Below, one piece after another: positions 54,818 to 62,085 of a DNA stretch of 64,000 nucleotides (position 1 is its first letter; the number at the start of each line of letters is the position of its first letter). A model generated the notes under the pieces. It had not been told where the DNA came from, ran no database searches, and worked only from the letters and a program-made list of their open reading frames with translations. The stretch is from Brevundimonas sp. Root1279 (GTDB lineage Bacteria; Pseudomonadota; Alphaproteobacteria; Caulobacterales; Caulobacteraceae). Both the position numbers and the translations under genes were made by a program. The DNA lies in NCBI RefSeq assembly GCF_001425945.1, contig NZ_LMEB01000005.1, positions 62,001 through 126,000 of the forward strand, read 5' to 3'.

Positions 54818-54966
54818 AAAAACAGAGTCTGAAAGGTCTGAATCGTCTGAAATCGGCCCTCGACGTCCCGCCGCAAAAAGAGAGTCTGAATCGTCTGAAT
54901 GGTCTGAATCGAGCGGCCGGGGCCGAGCGAAAAACAGAGTCTGAATCGTCTGAATCGTCTGAATCA
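54818..54966. repeat. Three tandem blocks of GANTC-containing repeats
   Basis: Three blocks starting at 54818, 54875 and 54930 (spacing 57 and 55) each read AAAAA(C/G)AGAGTCTGA followed by two or three TCTGAATCG-like nonamers. Within them are nine GANTC sites: 54825, 54840, 54882, 54888, 54906, 54937, 54943, 54952 and 54961. The array lies in the 488-base gene-free stretch (54772-55259) between rmuC and recR, which also contains the inverted repeat at 55099-55207 and nothing else I can identify. Confidence 0.9.
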
Positions 54967-55098
54967 CGCCGCCGTCTCCAGGCCCTCGCCACACGCGAAC
55001 GGGGCGAAGGCTAGCGGGCGTGTGCGTCAGTTCCGGACGTGGGGCGTGGGGCTATCCGGCCAAGTCGGAATCGAAGGGTTTGGGCCCCGCCGAGGGTT

Positions 55099-55207
55099 GG
55101 TTCGTCACGAAGGACACGAAGGGGGCGCGAAGAACACGAAGGTCTCCGCGCCAGGCTCAGGCCCCTTTGCGCCCTTCGTGAACCCTTTGTGGTCTTCGTG
55201 ACGAACC
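55099..55207. repeat. Long inverted repeat, copy A
   Basis: The outer arms GGTTCGTCACGAAG (55099-55112) and CTTCGTGACGAACC (55194-55207) are exact inverse copies, and the interior carries further CACGAAGG / CCTTCGTG short repeats. It is one of three copies in the window (see 55948 and 60218). Translated frames across it are artefacts of the repeat. Confidence 0.88.
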
Positions 55208-55259
55208 TTCAGGCCTTGGCCTCACGAGGAACGTCACGAATTGCGCTGCGCGCGGTTGG

Positions 55260-55862
55260 CTACGCCGGCCTACGCGCCCGCAGGGCCTGGACGATGGTGC
55301 CGTCGTCGAGCCAGTCGAGCTCGCCGCCGACGGGGACGCCGCGGGCCAGGGAGGTGATCTCGACGCCGGGGCCGGCGAGGCGTTCGGCGATGTAGTGGGC
55401 CGTGGTCTGGCCGTCGACGGTAGCCGGCAGGGCCAGGACGACCTCGCGGGCCTCGCCGCCGCGCACCCGGCCGACCAGTTCGGCGACGCGCAAGGCGTCG
55501 GGGCCGACGCCGTCCAGCGCCGACAGCAGGCCGCCGAGGACATGGTATTTGCCGCGGAAGGCGCCCGAGCGCTCCATGGCCCACAGGGCGCCGGCCTCCT
55601 CGACCACGCAGATCAGGCCGTTGTCGCGACTGCCGTCAGAACAGATCGAGCAGGGGTTGCGGGTATCGGGCGCACCGCAGACCGAGCAGGACGAGACCTT
55701 CTCCGCGGTCTCGGCGAGCGAGGCGGCCAGCGGCACGAGCAGTTGTTCGCGCTTCTTGAGCAGGGCCAGGGCGGCGCGGCGGGCCGAACGCGGCCCCATG
55801 CCGGGCAACTTGGCCAGCAGGCTGATGAGCCGTTCGATTTCGGGTCCGGCGGAAGCGGCCAT
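55260..55862 (-). CDS. recR: Recombination protein RecR
   Basis: A 200-residue protein that works with RecF and RecO to load RecA at single-strand gaps. The HhH segment has '[20 protein letters not shown]'. The zinc finger is '[16 protein letters not shown]', and the Toprim domain has '[20 protein letters not shown]' and 'YHVLGG'. ATG 55862 gives the family-standard length; ATG 55877 is an alternative five codons upstream. It is in the usual dnaX-ybaB-recR neighbourhood, although an NTF2-like gene lies between ybaB and recR and the 194-base inverted repeat B lies just upstream. Confidence 0.96.
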   Translation of the reverse strand: MAASAGPEIERLISLLAKLPGMGPRSARRAALALLKKREQLLVPLAASLAETAEKVSSCSVCGAPDTRNPCSICSDGSRDNGLICVVEEAGALWAMERSGAFRGKYHVLGGLLSALDGVGPDALRVAELVGRVRGGEAREVVLALPATVDGQTTAHYIAERLAGPGVEITSLARGVPVGGELDWLDDGTIVQALRARRPA

Positions 55863-55947
55863 GCCTGCGCTTAGCATGGCGCTCGCGCGGTTGCCTATGG
55901 CGGCGCGTGTTCCGGTGACGGTCGGCGCTCCTGCACGTGAGAGTGCT

Positions 55948-56141
55948 GGTTCGTCACGAAGGGCACGAAGGGGGCACGAAGGGCACGAAGGGGCTTGTGC
56001 GGCGGAGAAGGCCGGGGCCGGCCTCAATGAGCAATGCGGCTACGCCGCGATTCAACACACGTGAGAGGCAGGCGCGGAGCGGGACGCATCCCAGGTCTCT
56101 TCGTGCCCTTCGTGTATCCTTCGTGTCCTTCGTGACGAACC
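55948..56141. repeat. Long inverted repeat, copy B
   Basis: The arms GGTTCGTCACGAAG (55948-55961) and CTTCGTGACGAACC (56128-56141) match copy A exactly. The flanks inside the arms hold CACGAAGG-type repeats on the left and CCTTCGTG-type repeats on the right. The central loop is longer (about 100 bases) and differs from the other copies. Confidence 0.88.
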
Positions 56142-56187
56142 AACCGGCCGGCGCTCCGAGCGCGGAGCCTGACGGCGAGTCTGCCAA

Positions 56188-56700
56188 CTACTGCCCCGCA
56201 GCGTTGGGCACGCGCGTGGCCTGGCCGTAGACGACCTGCCAGCGGCCGTCGCGCAGGGCCCAGACGTCCATGTAGCGGAGGGTCTGCTGGAAGGCGACGC
56301 CGCCCGAGGTCCCCTTCAGGTCGACCGTGGCGCCGAGGGCGGCGCCGTCGCGCCAGACGTGCTCGACCACGTCGCGCAGGACGACCGGCTCGAGGTCGAG
56401 GTCCGGATTGGTGAACTCGGCGATGTGGCTGGCCTTGCCGACGCGGGTCCCGTCGCCGCCGACGAGGACGAAATCATCGGCGATGATCCGCTCCAGCTCG
56501 GCGCGGTCGCCCTCGATCTGGGCGCGTTCGTAGGCGTGAATCTCGCGGGCGAGGGCGGCGGGAAGGGCGGCAGGTCTGCGGCCCTGGGCGTCGGCCATCC
56601 GCGCGGAATCGGGCGCCGCCATGGGCAGCGGGCTCGGCATCGCCTGCGGCCCGGCAAGCGGGGCGAGCAGCACGACGAGGGCGAGCAGGGGTCCCGACAT
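56188..56700 (-). CDS. Secreted NTF2/SnoaL-like (DUF4440-type) protein
   Basis: A 170-residue protein with a short signal-like N-terminus (about 1-20). The NTF2-like fold is marked by 'ERAQIEGDRAELERIIADDFVLVGGDGTRVGK' in outline and the closing strands 'LRYMDVWALRDGRWQVVYGQATRV'. Family members range from isomerases to ketosteroid- or polyketide-modifying proteins, and most are uncharacterised. It overlaps the ybaB stop by one base (ATGA), so it is coupled to ybaB. Confidence 0.85.
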   Translation of the reverse strand: MSGPLLALVVLLAPLAGPQAMPSPLPMAAPDSARMADAQGRRPAALPAALAREIHAYERAQIEGDRAELERIIADDFVLVGGDGTRVGKASHIAEFTNPDLDLEPVVLRDVVEHVWRDGAALGATVDLKGTSGGVAFQQTLRYMDVWALRDGRWQVVYGQATRVPNAAGQ

Positions 56701-57029
56701 CAGAACAGCTTGGGCATGCCCGGAATGTTCATCCCGGCCATCGGGCCGGCGGCTTCGCGCATCAGGGCGGAGTTGACGTCGTCCAGCTTGCGCTTGGCGT
56801 CGGCGTGGGCGGCGACGATCAGGTCGGCGAGGATCTCGCCCTCGCCGGGGACCAGCAGGCTGTCGTCGATGGTCACGGCCGTGACCTCGCCGGCGCCCTT
56901 GAGCGCCACGGTGACGAGGCCGCCGCCGGAGGTGCCGGACGCGGTGGTCTCGGCCATCTTGGCCTGGGCGTCTTGCAGCTTCTGCTGCATCTGCTGGGCC
57001 TGCTGCATGAGGGCGTTGAGGTCTTTCAT
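56700..57029 (-). CDS. ybaB: YbaB/EbfC nucleoid-associated protein
   Basis: A 109-residue DNA-binding protein of the YbaB/EbfC family. It has 'MKDLNALMQQAQQMQQKLQD' at the N-terminus, 'LVTVALKGAGEVTAVTIDDSL' in the middle and 'REAAGPMAGMNIPGMPKLF' at the end. ATG 57029 fits the family start. In most bacteria it sits between dnaX and recR; here it is separated from dnaX by a divergent nitroreductase gene and two repeat tracts. Confidence 0.96.
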   Translation of the reverse strand: MKDLNALMQQAQQMQQKLQDAQAKMAETTASGTSGGGLVTVALKGAGEVTAVTIDDSLLVPGEGEILADLIVAAHADAKRKLDDVNSALMREAAGPMAGMNIPGMPKLF

Positions 57030-57077
57030 GGGCCCTAGATAGGCGCTCGGGCGGGGCGGCGCCAAGGGCGGAGAAGG

Positions 57078-57105
57078 GTGAGGGTCGAGGGGCGAGGGTC
57101 GAGGG
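57078..57105. repeat. GAGGGTC-type microrepeat, left of nitroreductase gene
   Basis: This gene-free stretch contains GGGTCGA at 57082-57088 and 57096-57102 with GGGCGA between. The same unit occurs three times in tandem directly after the nitroreductase stop codon, at 57838-57858. Confidence 0.65.
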
Positions 57106-57128
57106 CGCGCTCACTGAACGACGATCTG

Positions 57129-57201
57129 CAACAGAATTTGTTGCGGTAGGGCTGGCGCTCGCCGACGACTCTCCCAAATAGCATTCGTCACAGTTGCTAT
57201 T
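57129..57201. promoter_or_regulatory. Palindromic elements upstream of nitroreductase gene
   Basis: CAACA-N5-TGTTG (57129-57143) and AATAGC-N13-GCTATT (57177-57201) are perfect dyads in an unusually AT-rich short stretch before the nitroreductase gene. The second dyad lies immediately before the ribosome site AGGAGG and is a candidate operator. No regulator gene is adjacent. Confidence 0.45.
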
Positions 57202-57223
57202 ACCAATCAGGAGGGTTCATCCC

Positions 57224-57838
57224 ATGGCTTTTGACGCCGTCACCACCCGCGACGCCCCGCTCTCCGAAGCGGCCCTGGCGCAGCTGTTCACCGAGGCGCG
57301 CACGCGCAACGGCTGGACCGACCGGCCGGTGCCCGAGGCGCTGCTGCGCCAGTTGTACGACCTGACCAAATTCGGCCCGACCGCGGTCAACGCCACGCCC
57401 GCCCGCTTCGTCTTCGTGACCTCGCCCGAGGCCAAGGCCCGCCTCGTGCCGCTGATGAGCGAAGGCAACCAGGCCAAGACGGCCCAGGCTCCGGTCACCG
57501 TCATCATCGGCCACGACCTGGACTTCCACGAGCACCTGCCGGTGCTGTTCCCGCACGCCCCGGGCGCCAAGGACTGGTTCGGCGAAGAGGCCGGCCGCAA
57601 GGAGACCGCCTTCCGCAACAGCTCGCTGCAGGGCGGCTACTTCCTGCTGGCGGCGCGCGCCCTGGGCCTCGACGTCGGCCCGATGTCGGGCTTCGACCCG
57701 GCCGGCGTGAAGGCCGAGTTCTTCCCGGATGGGAATGTGGAGCCGAACTTCATCGTCAACCTGGGCTACGGGTCGGACGAGAACCTGTTCCCGCGCTCGC
57801 CGCGGCTGGGGTTCGAGGAGGCGGCTCAGATTCTGTAG
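57224..57838 (+). CDS. RutE/HadB-like malonic semialdehyde reductase (nitroreductase family)
   Basis: A 204-residue flavoprotein. The match to E. coli RutE is close in pattern: '[20 protein letters not shown]', '[19 protein letters not shown]', '[20 protein letters not shown]', '[30 protein letters not shown]' in outline. The expected reaction is NADH-dependent reduction of malonic semialdehyde to 3-hydroxypropionate, or general nitroreduction. No other rut gene is present. ATG 57224 follows AGGAGGG at good spacing. It is inserted on the plus strand between dnaX and ybaB, with GGGTCGA repeats on both sides. Confidence 0.92.
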   Translation: MAFDAVTTRDAPLSEAALAQLFTEARTRNGWTDRPVPEALLRQLYDLTKFGPTAVNATPARFVFVTSPEAKARLVPLMSEGNQAKTAQAPVTVIIGHDLDFHEHLPVLFPHAPGAKDWFGEEAGRKETAFRNSSLQGGYFLLAARALGLDVGPMSGFDPAGVKAEFFPDGNVEPNFIVNLGYGSDENLFPRSPRLGFEEAAQIL

Positions 57839-57858
57839 GGTCGAGGGTCGAGGGTCGA
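57838..57858. repeat. Three tandem GGGTCGA units after nitroreductase gene
   Basis: GGGTCGA occurs three times end to end, starting in the last base of the stop codon. It matches the tract at 57078-57105 on the other side of the gene. Confidence 0.75.
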
Positions 57859-57894
57859 GGGGGCGATGCTCCCGGACTCGCGCTCCCCGTTTTC

Positions 57895-57997
57895 CGTCAC
57901 CCTCGGGCTTGTCCCGAGGGCCCATACGCGCGGTGAGCCGTGGGACCCTCGTCGGCCACCGAGTTCCTGGATCCTCGCCACAAGGGCGAGGATGACG
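57895..57997. repeat. Dispersed hairpin repeats before dnaX
   Basis: Two small hairpins occur: CCTCGGG-CTTG-TCCCGAGG (about 57901-57920) and ATCCTCGCC-ACAA-GGGCGAGGAT (about 57970-57991). Both are followed by 'GACGG' or similar. They look like members of the REP-type intergenic family common in alphaproteobacteria, and lie in the 438-base gene-free interval 57839-58276. Confidence 0.6.
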
Positions 57998-58075
57998 GAG
58001 GTGGGGGCGCGGAGCTTGTCATTCCTGTGAACGCAGCGGCGATCCGGGACGGCGGCGGCGCCCCACCACTTATTC

Positions 58076-58262
58076 CCTTCTCCCGATGGGAGAAGGTGGC
58101 CGGGCGAAGCCCGGTCGGATGAGGGCCGGATGCTTCAGTCGGCTTAAGCCGCCGCTCCGACGGCGACGCGGCTTGCGCCGAATGCCCCAGTCGACCCTCA
58201 CCCTTTCGCCTTGCCGATCGCTTCGCTCCCGGAGGCTCAAGCCCTCTCCCAATGGGAGAGGG
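58076..58262. repeat. REP-like hairpin pair before dnaX
   Basis: CCTTCTCCC-GAT-GGGAGAAGG (58076-58096) is followed by CCGGGC-GAA-GCCCGG (58100-58114) and GGATGAGGG. About 150 bases later a second hairpin, CCCTCTCCC-AAT-GGGAGAGGG (58242-58262), lies 14 bases from the dnaX stop. On the minus strand this last one could act as the dnaX mRNA 3' hairpin, though without a T-tract. Confidence 0.75.
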
Positions 58263-58276
58263 TTCGCCGCTCCTCC

Positions 58277-60130
58277 TCAGTCCTCGTCCGCCTCGTCCGG
58301 GATCGCCGGCAGCTCGACCGGCGGGGCGAGCGTCTTGATCTCGCCCAGCCGGGCCCCCGGGAAGGCTTCCAGTACGGCCTTCACGAACGGGTCGGCCTCG
58401 ACCTCGGCCCGTTCCTGGGCGCGTTTGCGGCGGTCGATCTCGATCATGGTCTCGCCGCCGCCCTGGCCGTTGGCGGCGATCAGCCAGGTGCGGCCGGTCC
58501 ATTCCTTGAGGCGGGCGGAGAGGCGGCGGGCCAGGTCGATGGGCGCGCCCTGGGCGGACTCATAGGTGATGGCGCCGGGCTTGAAGGCGACCGGCTTCAC
58601 GAAGCGCTGCACGTCCATCTGCAGGCCGACCTCGCGCTTGTCGCCGATCAGGGCGACGACCGCCTCGAAGGACTGCGGGTCGGGCAGGGCCGGGGCCTGC
58701 ACCGGCCGGGCCGCCAGCTGGGCGGAGGCTCCGCCGCCGCCGCCGCCGGACGGGCCGCGCGGGGCCGCGCCGCCACCGCCCATGGGCTCGCCGTCGCGCA
58801 GGGCCTTGAGGGCTTCCTCCGGGCCGGGCAGGTCGGCGGCGTAGGCGAGGCGGACGATGGCCATCTCGACGGCGTCGGCCGGGTTGGGGGCGCGGCGCAC
58901 CTCGTCCAGGGCCTTGAGCAGCATCTGCCAGACGCGGGCCAGCGAGCCGGCCGAGATCACCGAGCCGAGCGCCGCCAGCTTGGCGGCCTGGTCGTTGGGC
59001 AGGCGGGTGGCCTGCGGGCCGAGCATCTTGGCCACCGAAGCGGCGTGGCAATGTTCGAGCAGGTCGTTGGTCACCTGCACCGGGTCGGCGCCGTAGCCGT
59101 AGAGGGTGCGGAACAGCTCCAGCGCCTCGGGCGTGCGGCCGGCCATGACGGCCTCGAACAGGGCGATGGTCTGGCTGCGGTCCGCGAGGCCGAGCATGTC
59201 GCGCACGACCGTGGCCTGGACCGTCTCGCCGCGCTCGCCCTGGACCAGGGCCTGGTCGAGCAGGGAGAGGCCGTCGCGCACCGAGCCTTCGGCGGCGCGG
59301 GCGATCAGGGCCAGGGCCTCCTGCTCGATCTTCATGCCCTCGCGGTCGGCGACGCGGCCGAGGTGCTCGACCAGAATCTCGGGCTCGACGCGGCGCAGGT
59401 CGAAGCGCTGGCAGCGGCTGAGGATGGTCACCGGCACCTTGCGGATCTCGGTGGTGGCGAAGATGAATTTGGCGTGCGGCGGCGGCTCTTCCAGGGTCTT
59501 CAGCAGGGCGTTGAAGGCCTGGTTCGAGAGCATGTGGACTTCGTCGAGGACGTAGACCTTGTAGCGCGCCTCGACCGGGGCGTAGCGGACGCTCTCGATG
59601 ATGTCGCGGATGCCGTCGATGCCGGTGTGGGACGCGGCGTCCATCTCGACCACGTCCATGTGCTGGCCGGCCATGATGGCGCCGTCGTGCCGCCCGTGGG
59701 CGGTCAGCTCCAGCGAGGGCCGGTCGATGACGTCGGTCTCATTGTTCAGCGCGCGGGCCAGCAGGCGGGCGGTGGTGGTCTTGCCGACCCCGCGGACGCC
59801 GGTGAGCATGAAGGCGTGGGCGATGCGACCGGTGGCGAAGGCGTTGGTCAGGGTGCGGACCATGGCCTCCTGGCCGATCAGGTCCTCGAAGGTGCGCGGC
59901 CGATATTTGCGGGCCAGGACGGTGTAGGCCTCCCCGTCACCCTCGACCGGGGCGGGCTCGTGCACGGCCACGGGCTTCTTCGCCTCGGCGACGGGCGCAG
60001 GGGGCGCGGCGTCAGGCTCGGGCGCCGCGGGGGCGCCGAACATGTCCTCGGTATTGGGGTCGCGCTCCTCGACTTCGGGCGCGTCCTCCTCCCACGGAGG
60101 GCCTTCGAGACTCGGATCGGCGTCGCTCAT
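58277..60130 (-). CDS. dnaX: DNA polymerase III subunits gamma/tau
   Basis: A 617-residue clamp-loader ATPase with a long Glu/Asp/Pro-rich N-terminal extension (about 1-60) before 'KYRPRTFEDLIGQEAMVRTL'. Walker A is 'GVRGVGKTTTARLLARAL', Walker B is 'VYVLDEVHML', and the sensor and arginine-finger region is 'GSVRDGLSLLDQAL'. The zinc module normally formed by four Cys between Walker A and the 'EMDAAS' motif is absent: the stretch 'NNETDVIDRPSLELTAHGRHDG' holds none. A Gly/Ala/Pro-rich linker (about 445-475) separates the AAA part from a domain V-like C-terminus. It is followed leftward by repeats, the nitroreductase gene, then ybaB and recR. Confidence 0.96.
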   Translation of the reverse strand: MSDADPSLEGPPWEEDAPEVEERDPNTEDMFGAPAAPEPDAAPPAPVAEAKKPVAVHEPAPVEGDGEAYTVLARKYRPRTFEDLIGQEAMVRTLTNAFATGRIAHAFMLTGVRGVGKTTTARLLARALNNETDVIDRPSLELTAHGRHDGAIMAGQHMDVVEMDAASHTGIDGIRDIIESVRYAPVEARYKVYVLDEVHMLSNQAFNALLKTLEEPPPHAKFIFATTEIRKVPVTILSRCQRFDLRRVEPEILVEHLGRVADREGMKIEQEALALIARAAEGSVRDGLSLLDQALVQGERGETVQATVVRDMLGLADRSQTIALFEAVMAGRTPEALELFRTLYGYGADPVQVTNDLLEHCHAASVAKMLGPQATRLPNDQAAKLAALGSVISAGSLARVWQMLLKALDEVRRAPNPADAVEMAIVRLAYAADLPGPEEALKALRDGEPMGGGGAAPRGPSGGGGGGASAQLAARPVQAPALPDPQSFEAVVALIGDKREVGLQMDVQRFVKPVAFKPGAITYESAQGAPIDLARRLSARLKEWTGRTWLIAANGQGGGETMIEIDRRKRAQERAEVEADPFVKAVLEAFPGARLGEIKTLAPPVELPAIPDEADED

Positions 60131-60217
60131 GGTCCTGTCTTACGATGATCGACGGGCCATTTGAAACGCCTGACCGCGCAGCGGCGGCATATGGCTGTAG
60201 ATGCTTCGCGCAGCGAA

Positions 60218-60316
60218 GGTTCGTCACCAAGGGCGCGAAGGAAACACGAAGGGCACCAAGGGCGCCCGGACGCCTTCGTGACCTTCGTGATCCCTTGGTG
60301 TTCTTCGTGACGAACC
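60218..60316. repeat. Long inverted repeat, copy C
   Basis: The arms GGTTCGTCAC (60218-60227) and GTGACGAACC (60307-60316) are exact inverses. The interior again carries ACCAAGGG/CACGAAGG on the left and CCTTCGTG/CCCTTGGT on the right, giving a nearly continuous hairpin. It is the third copy of the family, located upstream of dnaX. Confidence 0.85.
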
Positions 60317-60368
60317 AGCCGGCCGGACGGGCGGAAACTCCCATGGACGCCCGCTTCGCGGGATCGGA

Positions 60369-60755
60369 TCAGTCGGTCAGGTCGGGAATCTGGCCGCCGT
60401 TCTCGCGGATCTTCTGGATGACCTGCTTGTGCAGCCAGATGTTCATGGTCGCGGTGTCGGACTTGTCGCCGGTGTAGCCCAGTTCGTCGGCCAGCTCCTT
60501 CCGCTCGGCCAGGGAGCTCTCCATGCCGGTCAGTTTCATCAGGTCGACGATGGAGGTGCGCCAGTTCAGCTTCTGCTCGCGCTGCTCGTTCATGAAATCG
60601 AGGATGCCGGCGACGTCGACCGGCTGGGGCGCGGCGGGGGCAGGCGCCGGCGCGGGTGCGGCCTGGGTCGGGGCGGGGGCGGGCGCAGGGGTCGGGGCGG
60701 GCGCGGCGTCGCGCTTCTTGAAGATCTTGCCGAGAATGTTGCCGAGAATACCCAT
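60369..60755 (-). CDS. DUF3597 domain protein
   Basis: A 128-residue protein with the short basic helix 'MGILGNILGKIFKKR', an Ala-Pro repeat linker (about 17-45), and a conserved domain: 'KLNWRTSIVDLMKLTGMESS', 'ERKELADELGYTG' and 'MNIWLHKQVIQKIRENGG'. This is the DUF3597 (LysM-adjacent) family, of unknown function and found in many proteobacteria. It lies upstream of dnaX on the same strand and downstream of the SRP RNA gene. Confidence 0.93.
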   Translation of the reverse strand: MGILGNILGKIFKKRDAAPAPTPAPAPAPTQAAPAPAPAPAAPQPVDVAGILDFMNEQREQKLNWRTSIVDLMKLTGMESSLAERKELADELGYTGDKSDTATMNIWLHKQVIQKIRENGGQIPDLTD

Positions 60756-60928
60756 GTCGCCTGCTCCTCAAGGATGAAGCCTTGAGAGCGAATCCAGGCA
60801 GGCGGGGTTCCGCACAGAGTTCGCGCAGTGAACCGCGCTCAAGTCGCGGGGCTAGCGCACTAAGCACGCGCTCAAGCAGCGAGGCTCCGCGAGCCGAGCG
60901 GTAGCGCACTAACAATGTGAGGGAAGGT

Positions 60929-61013
60929 GGAGACCGCGACCCGAAGGGGAATTCGTTGTGGCTGCTGCCTTCCGGCCCTGACCAGATTGGCGAAGCCTTC
61001 GCCCGCGATCTCC
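60929..61013 (-). ncRNA. ffs: 4.5S signal recognition particle RNA
   Basis: Read on the minus strand, the core GGTCAGGGCCGGAAGGCAGC carries the universal SRP apical domain with the GGAA tetraloop and the asymmetric AGCAGCC loop. The outer arms GGAGATCGCGGGC (from 61013) and the complementary strand ending CGCGGTCTCC (60938-60929) close a long hairpin. The exact ends are uncertain by several bases. Proximity to dnaX is common in alphaproteobacteria. It is transcribed opposite to nudC, whose start is 75 bases away. Confidence 0.9.
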
Positions 61014-61087
61014 GTGGAGGGATATGGCCGGTCGCGGCGCGCGAATCAAGCCTCCCGAGCGGCGCCGTGGCGGGCTATGTCAGGGCC

Positions 61088-62017
61088 ATGGCTCTTCCCC
61101 TGCTGAACACCTTCGCCGGCAATCCGCTCGATCGGGCCGGCGACCGACGCAACGATCCCGAGTGGCTGGCCGAGCAGGCCGCAAACCCCGAGGCCCTGGC
61201 CCTGGTGCTGTGGGAGGGGCGGCCGCTGGTCGAGGACCATGCCGACGGGCCGCGCCTGCAGTGGCTGTCGCTGGAGCATGCGCGGGCCGTGGCGCTGGAC
61301 CGCGAGGCCTTCATGGGCCTGTGGAAGGGGGCGCCGGTGTTCGCCGTCGAGGTCGAGGGCTCGATCGATCCGACGGCCGGTCCGCTGCAGGGCCTGGGCG
61401 CCTTCCACGAGATGCGCGAAGCGGCGGCCATGCTGCCCGGGCCCGACGCGGCCATGGCGGGCGGGGCCAAGTCGCTGTTCGACTGGCGACGGCGGCACGG
61501 CTTCTGCGCCGCCTGCGGCACGCGGAGCGAGGACGCCTCGGGCGGCTGGAAGCGGATCTGCCCGGCCTGTGGGACCGAGCATTTCCCGCGCGTCGACCCG
61601 GTGACCATCATGCTGGCGATCTACAAGGGCGGCGACGAGCCGCGCTGCCTGCTGGGGCGGCAGCACGCCTGGCCCGAGGGGCGGATGTCGGCCCTGGCCG
61701 GCTTCCTGGAGCCGGGAGAGACCATCGAGGAGGCCTGCGCCCGCGAGATCGCCGAGGAGGCCGGGCTGACGGTGACGGCGGTGGGCTACCACTCGAGCCA
61801 GCCCTGGCCCTTCCCGTCGCAGCTGATGATCGGGCTGCTGTGCGAGGTCGATTCGGACGACGCCCGTCCCGATCAGACCGAGCTGGAGGCCGTGGCCTGG
61901 CTGACCCGCGGTGAGGCCAAGGCCTGCCTGGCGGGGACGCATCCGACCATCAAGGCCCCGCCGCGCATCGCCATCGCCCGGACCCTGCTGCAGGCCTGGG
62001 CGGACGGCGACGTCTAG
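61088..62017 (+). CDS. nudC: NADH pyrophosphatase / RNA decapping hydrolase NudC
   Basis: A 309-residue Nudix enzyme. The zinc ribbon is formed by 'CAACGTRSED' and 'ICPACGTEHFPRVDPVTI'. The Nudix box is 'GFLEPGETIEEACAREIAEEAG'-like, with the invariant REIAEE, and 'SQPWPFPSQLMIG' is the NudC-specific NAD recognition motif. It hydrolyses NAD(H) and removes NAD caps from RNA. ATG 61088 was preferred because a longer upstream frame would overlap the SRP RNA gene. It converges on the cytochrome c gene, whose terminator lies between them. Confidence 0.95.
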   Translation: MALPLLNTFAGNPLDRAGDRRNDPEWLAEQAANPEALALVLWEGRPLVEDHADGPRLQWLSLEHARAVALDREAFMGLWKGAPVFAVEVEGSIDPTAGPLQGLGAFHEMREAAAMLPGPDAAMAGGAKSLFDWRRRHGFCAACGTRSEDASGGWKRICPACGTEHFPRVDPVTIMLAIYKGGDEPRCLLGRQHAWPEGRMSALAGFLEPGETIEEACAREIAEEAGLTVTAVGYHSSQPWPFPSQLMIGLLCEVDSDDARPDQTELEAVAWLTRGEAKACLAGTHPTIKAPPRIAIARTLLQAWADGDV

Positions 62018-62026
62018 CGGGCAAGC

Positions 62027-62058
62027 AAAACGGGCGCCCGTGGATCACGGACGCCCGT
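62027..62058 (-). terminator. Intrinsic terminator of cytochrome c gene (leftward)
   Basis: On the minus strand ACGGGCGTCCGTG pairs with CACGGGCGCCCGT (62058-62030), with one bulge-type mismatch, and is followed by TTTT at 62030-62027. Confidence 0.85.
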
Positions 62059-62085
62059 CTGGAAGCGCTGGACCTGATCGGCGGC

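Noticed and set aside
54818..54966. CRISPR array
   Set aside because: The three blocks have regular spacing, but the units are internally repetitive, the intervening 17-19 bases are GC-rich and too short for spacers, and no cas gene is present.
55099..56141. Short peptides with FVTKDTKDT-like sequence encoded across the inverted repeats
   Set aside because: The protein-like repeats are direct translations of the CACGAAGG nucleotide units in both orientations; there are no ribosome sites and the frames break between copies.
60917..61087. N-terminal extension of NudC starting at 60917
   Set aside because: The extension lies over the SRP RNA hairpin and has no similarity to the family. ATG 61088 gives a normal NudC start.
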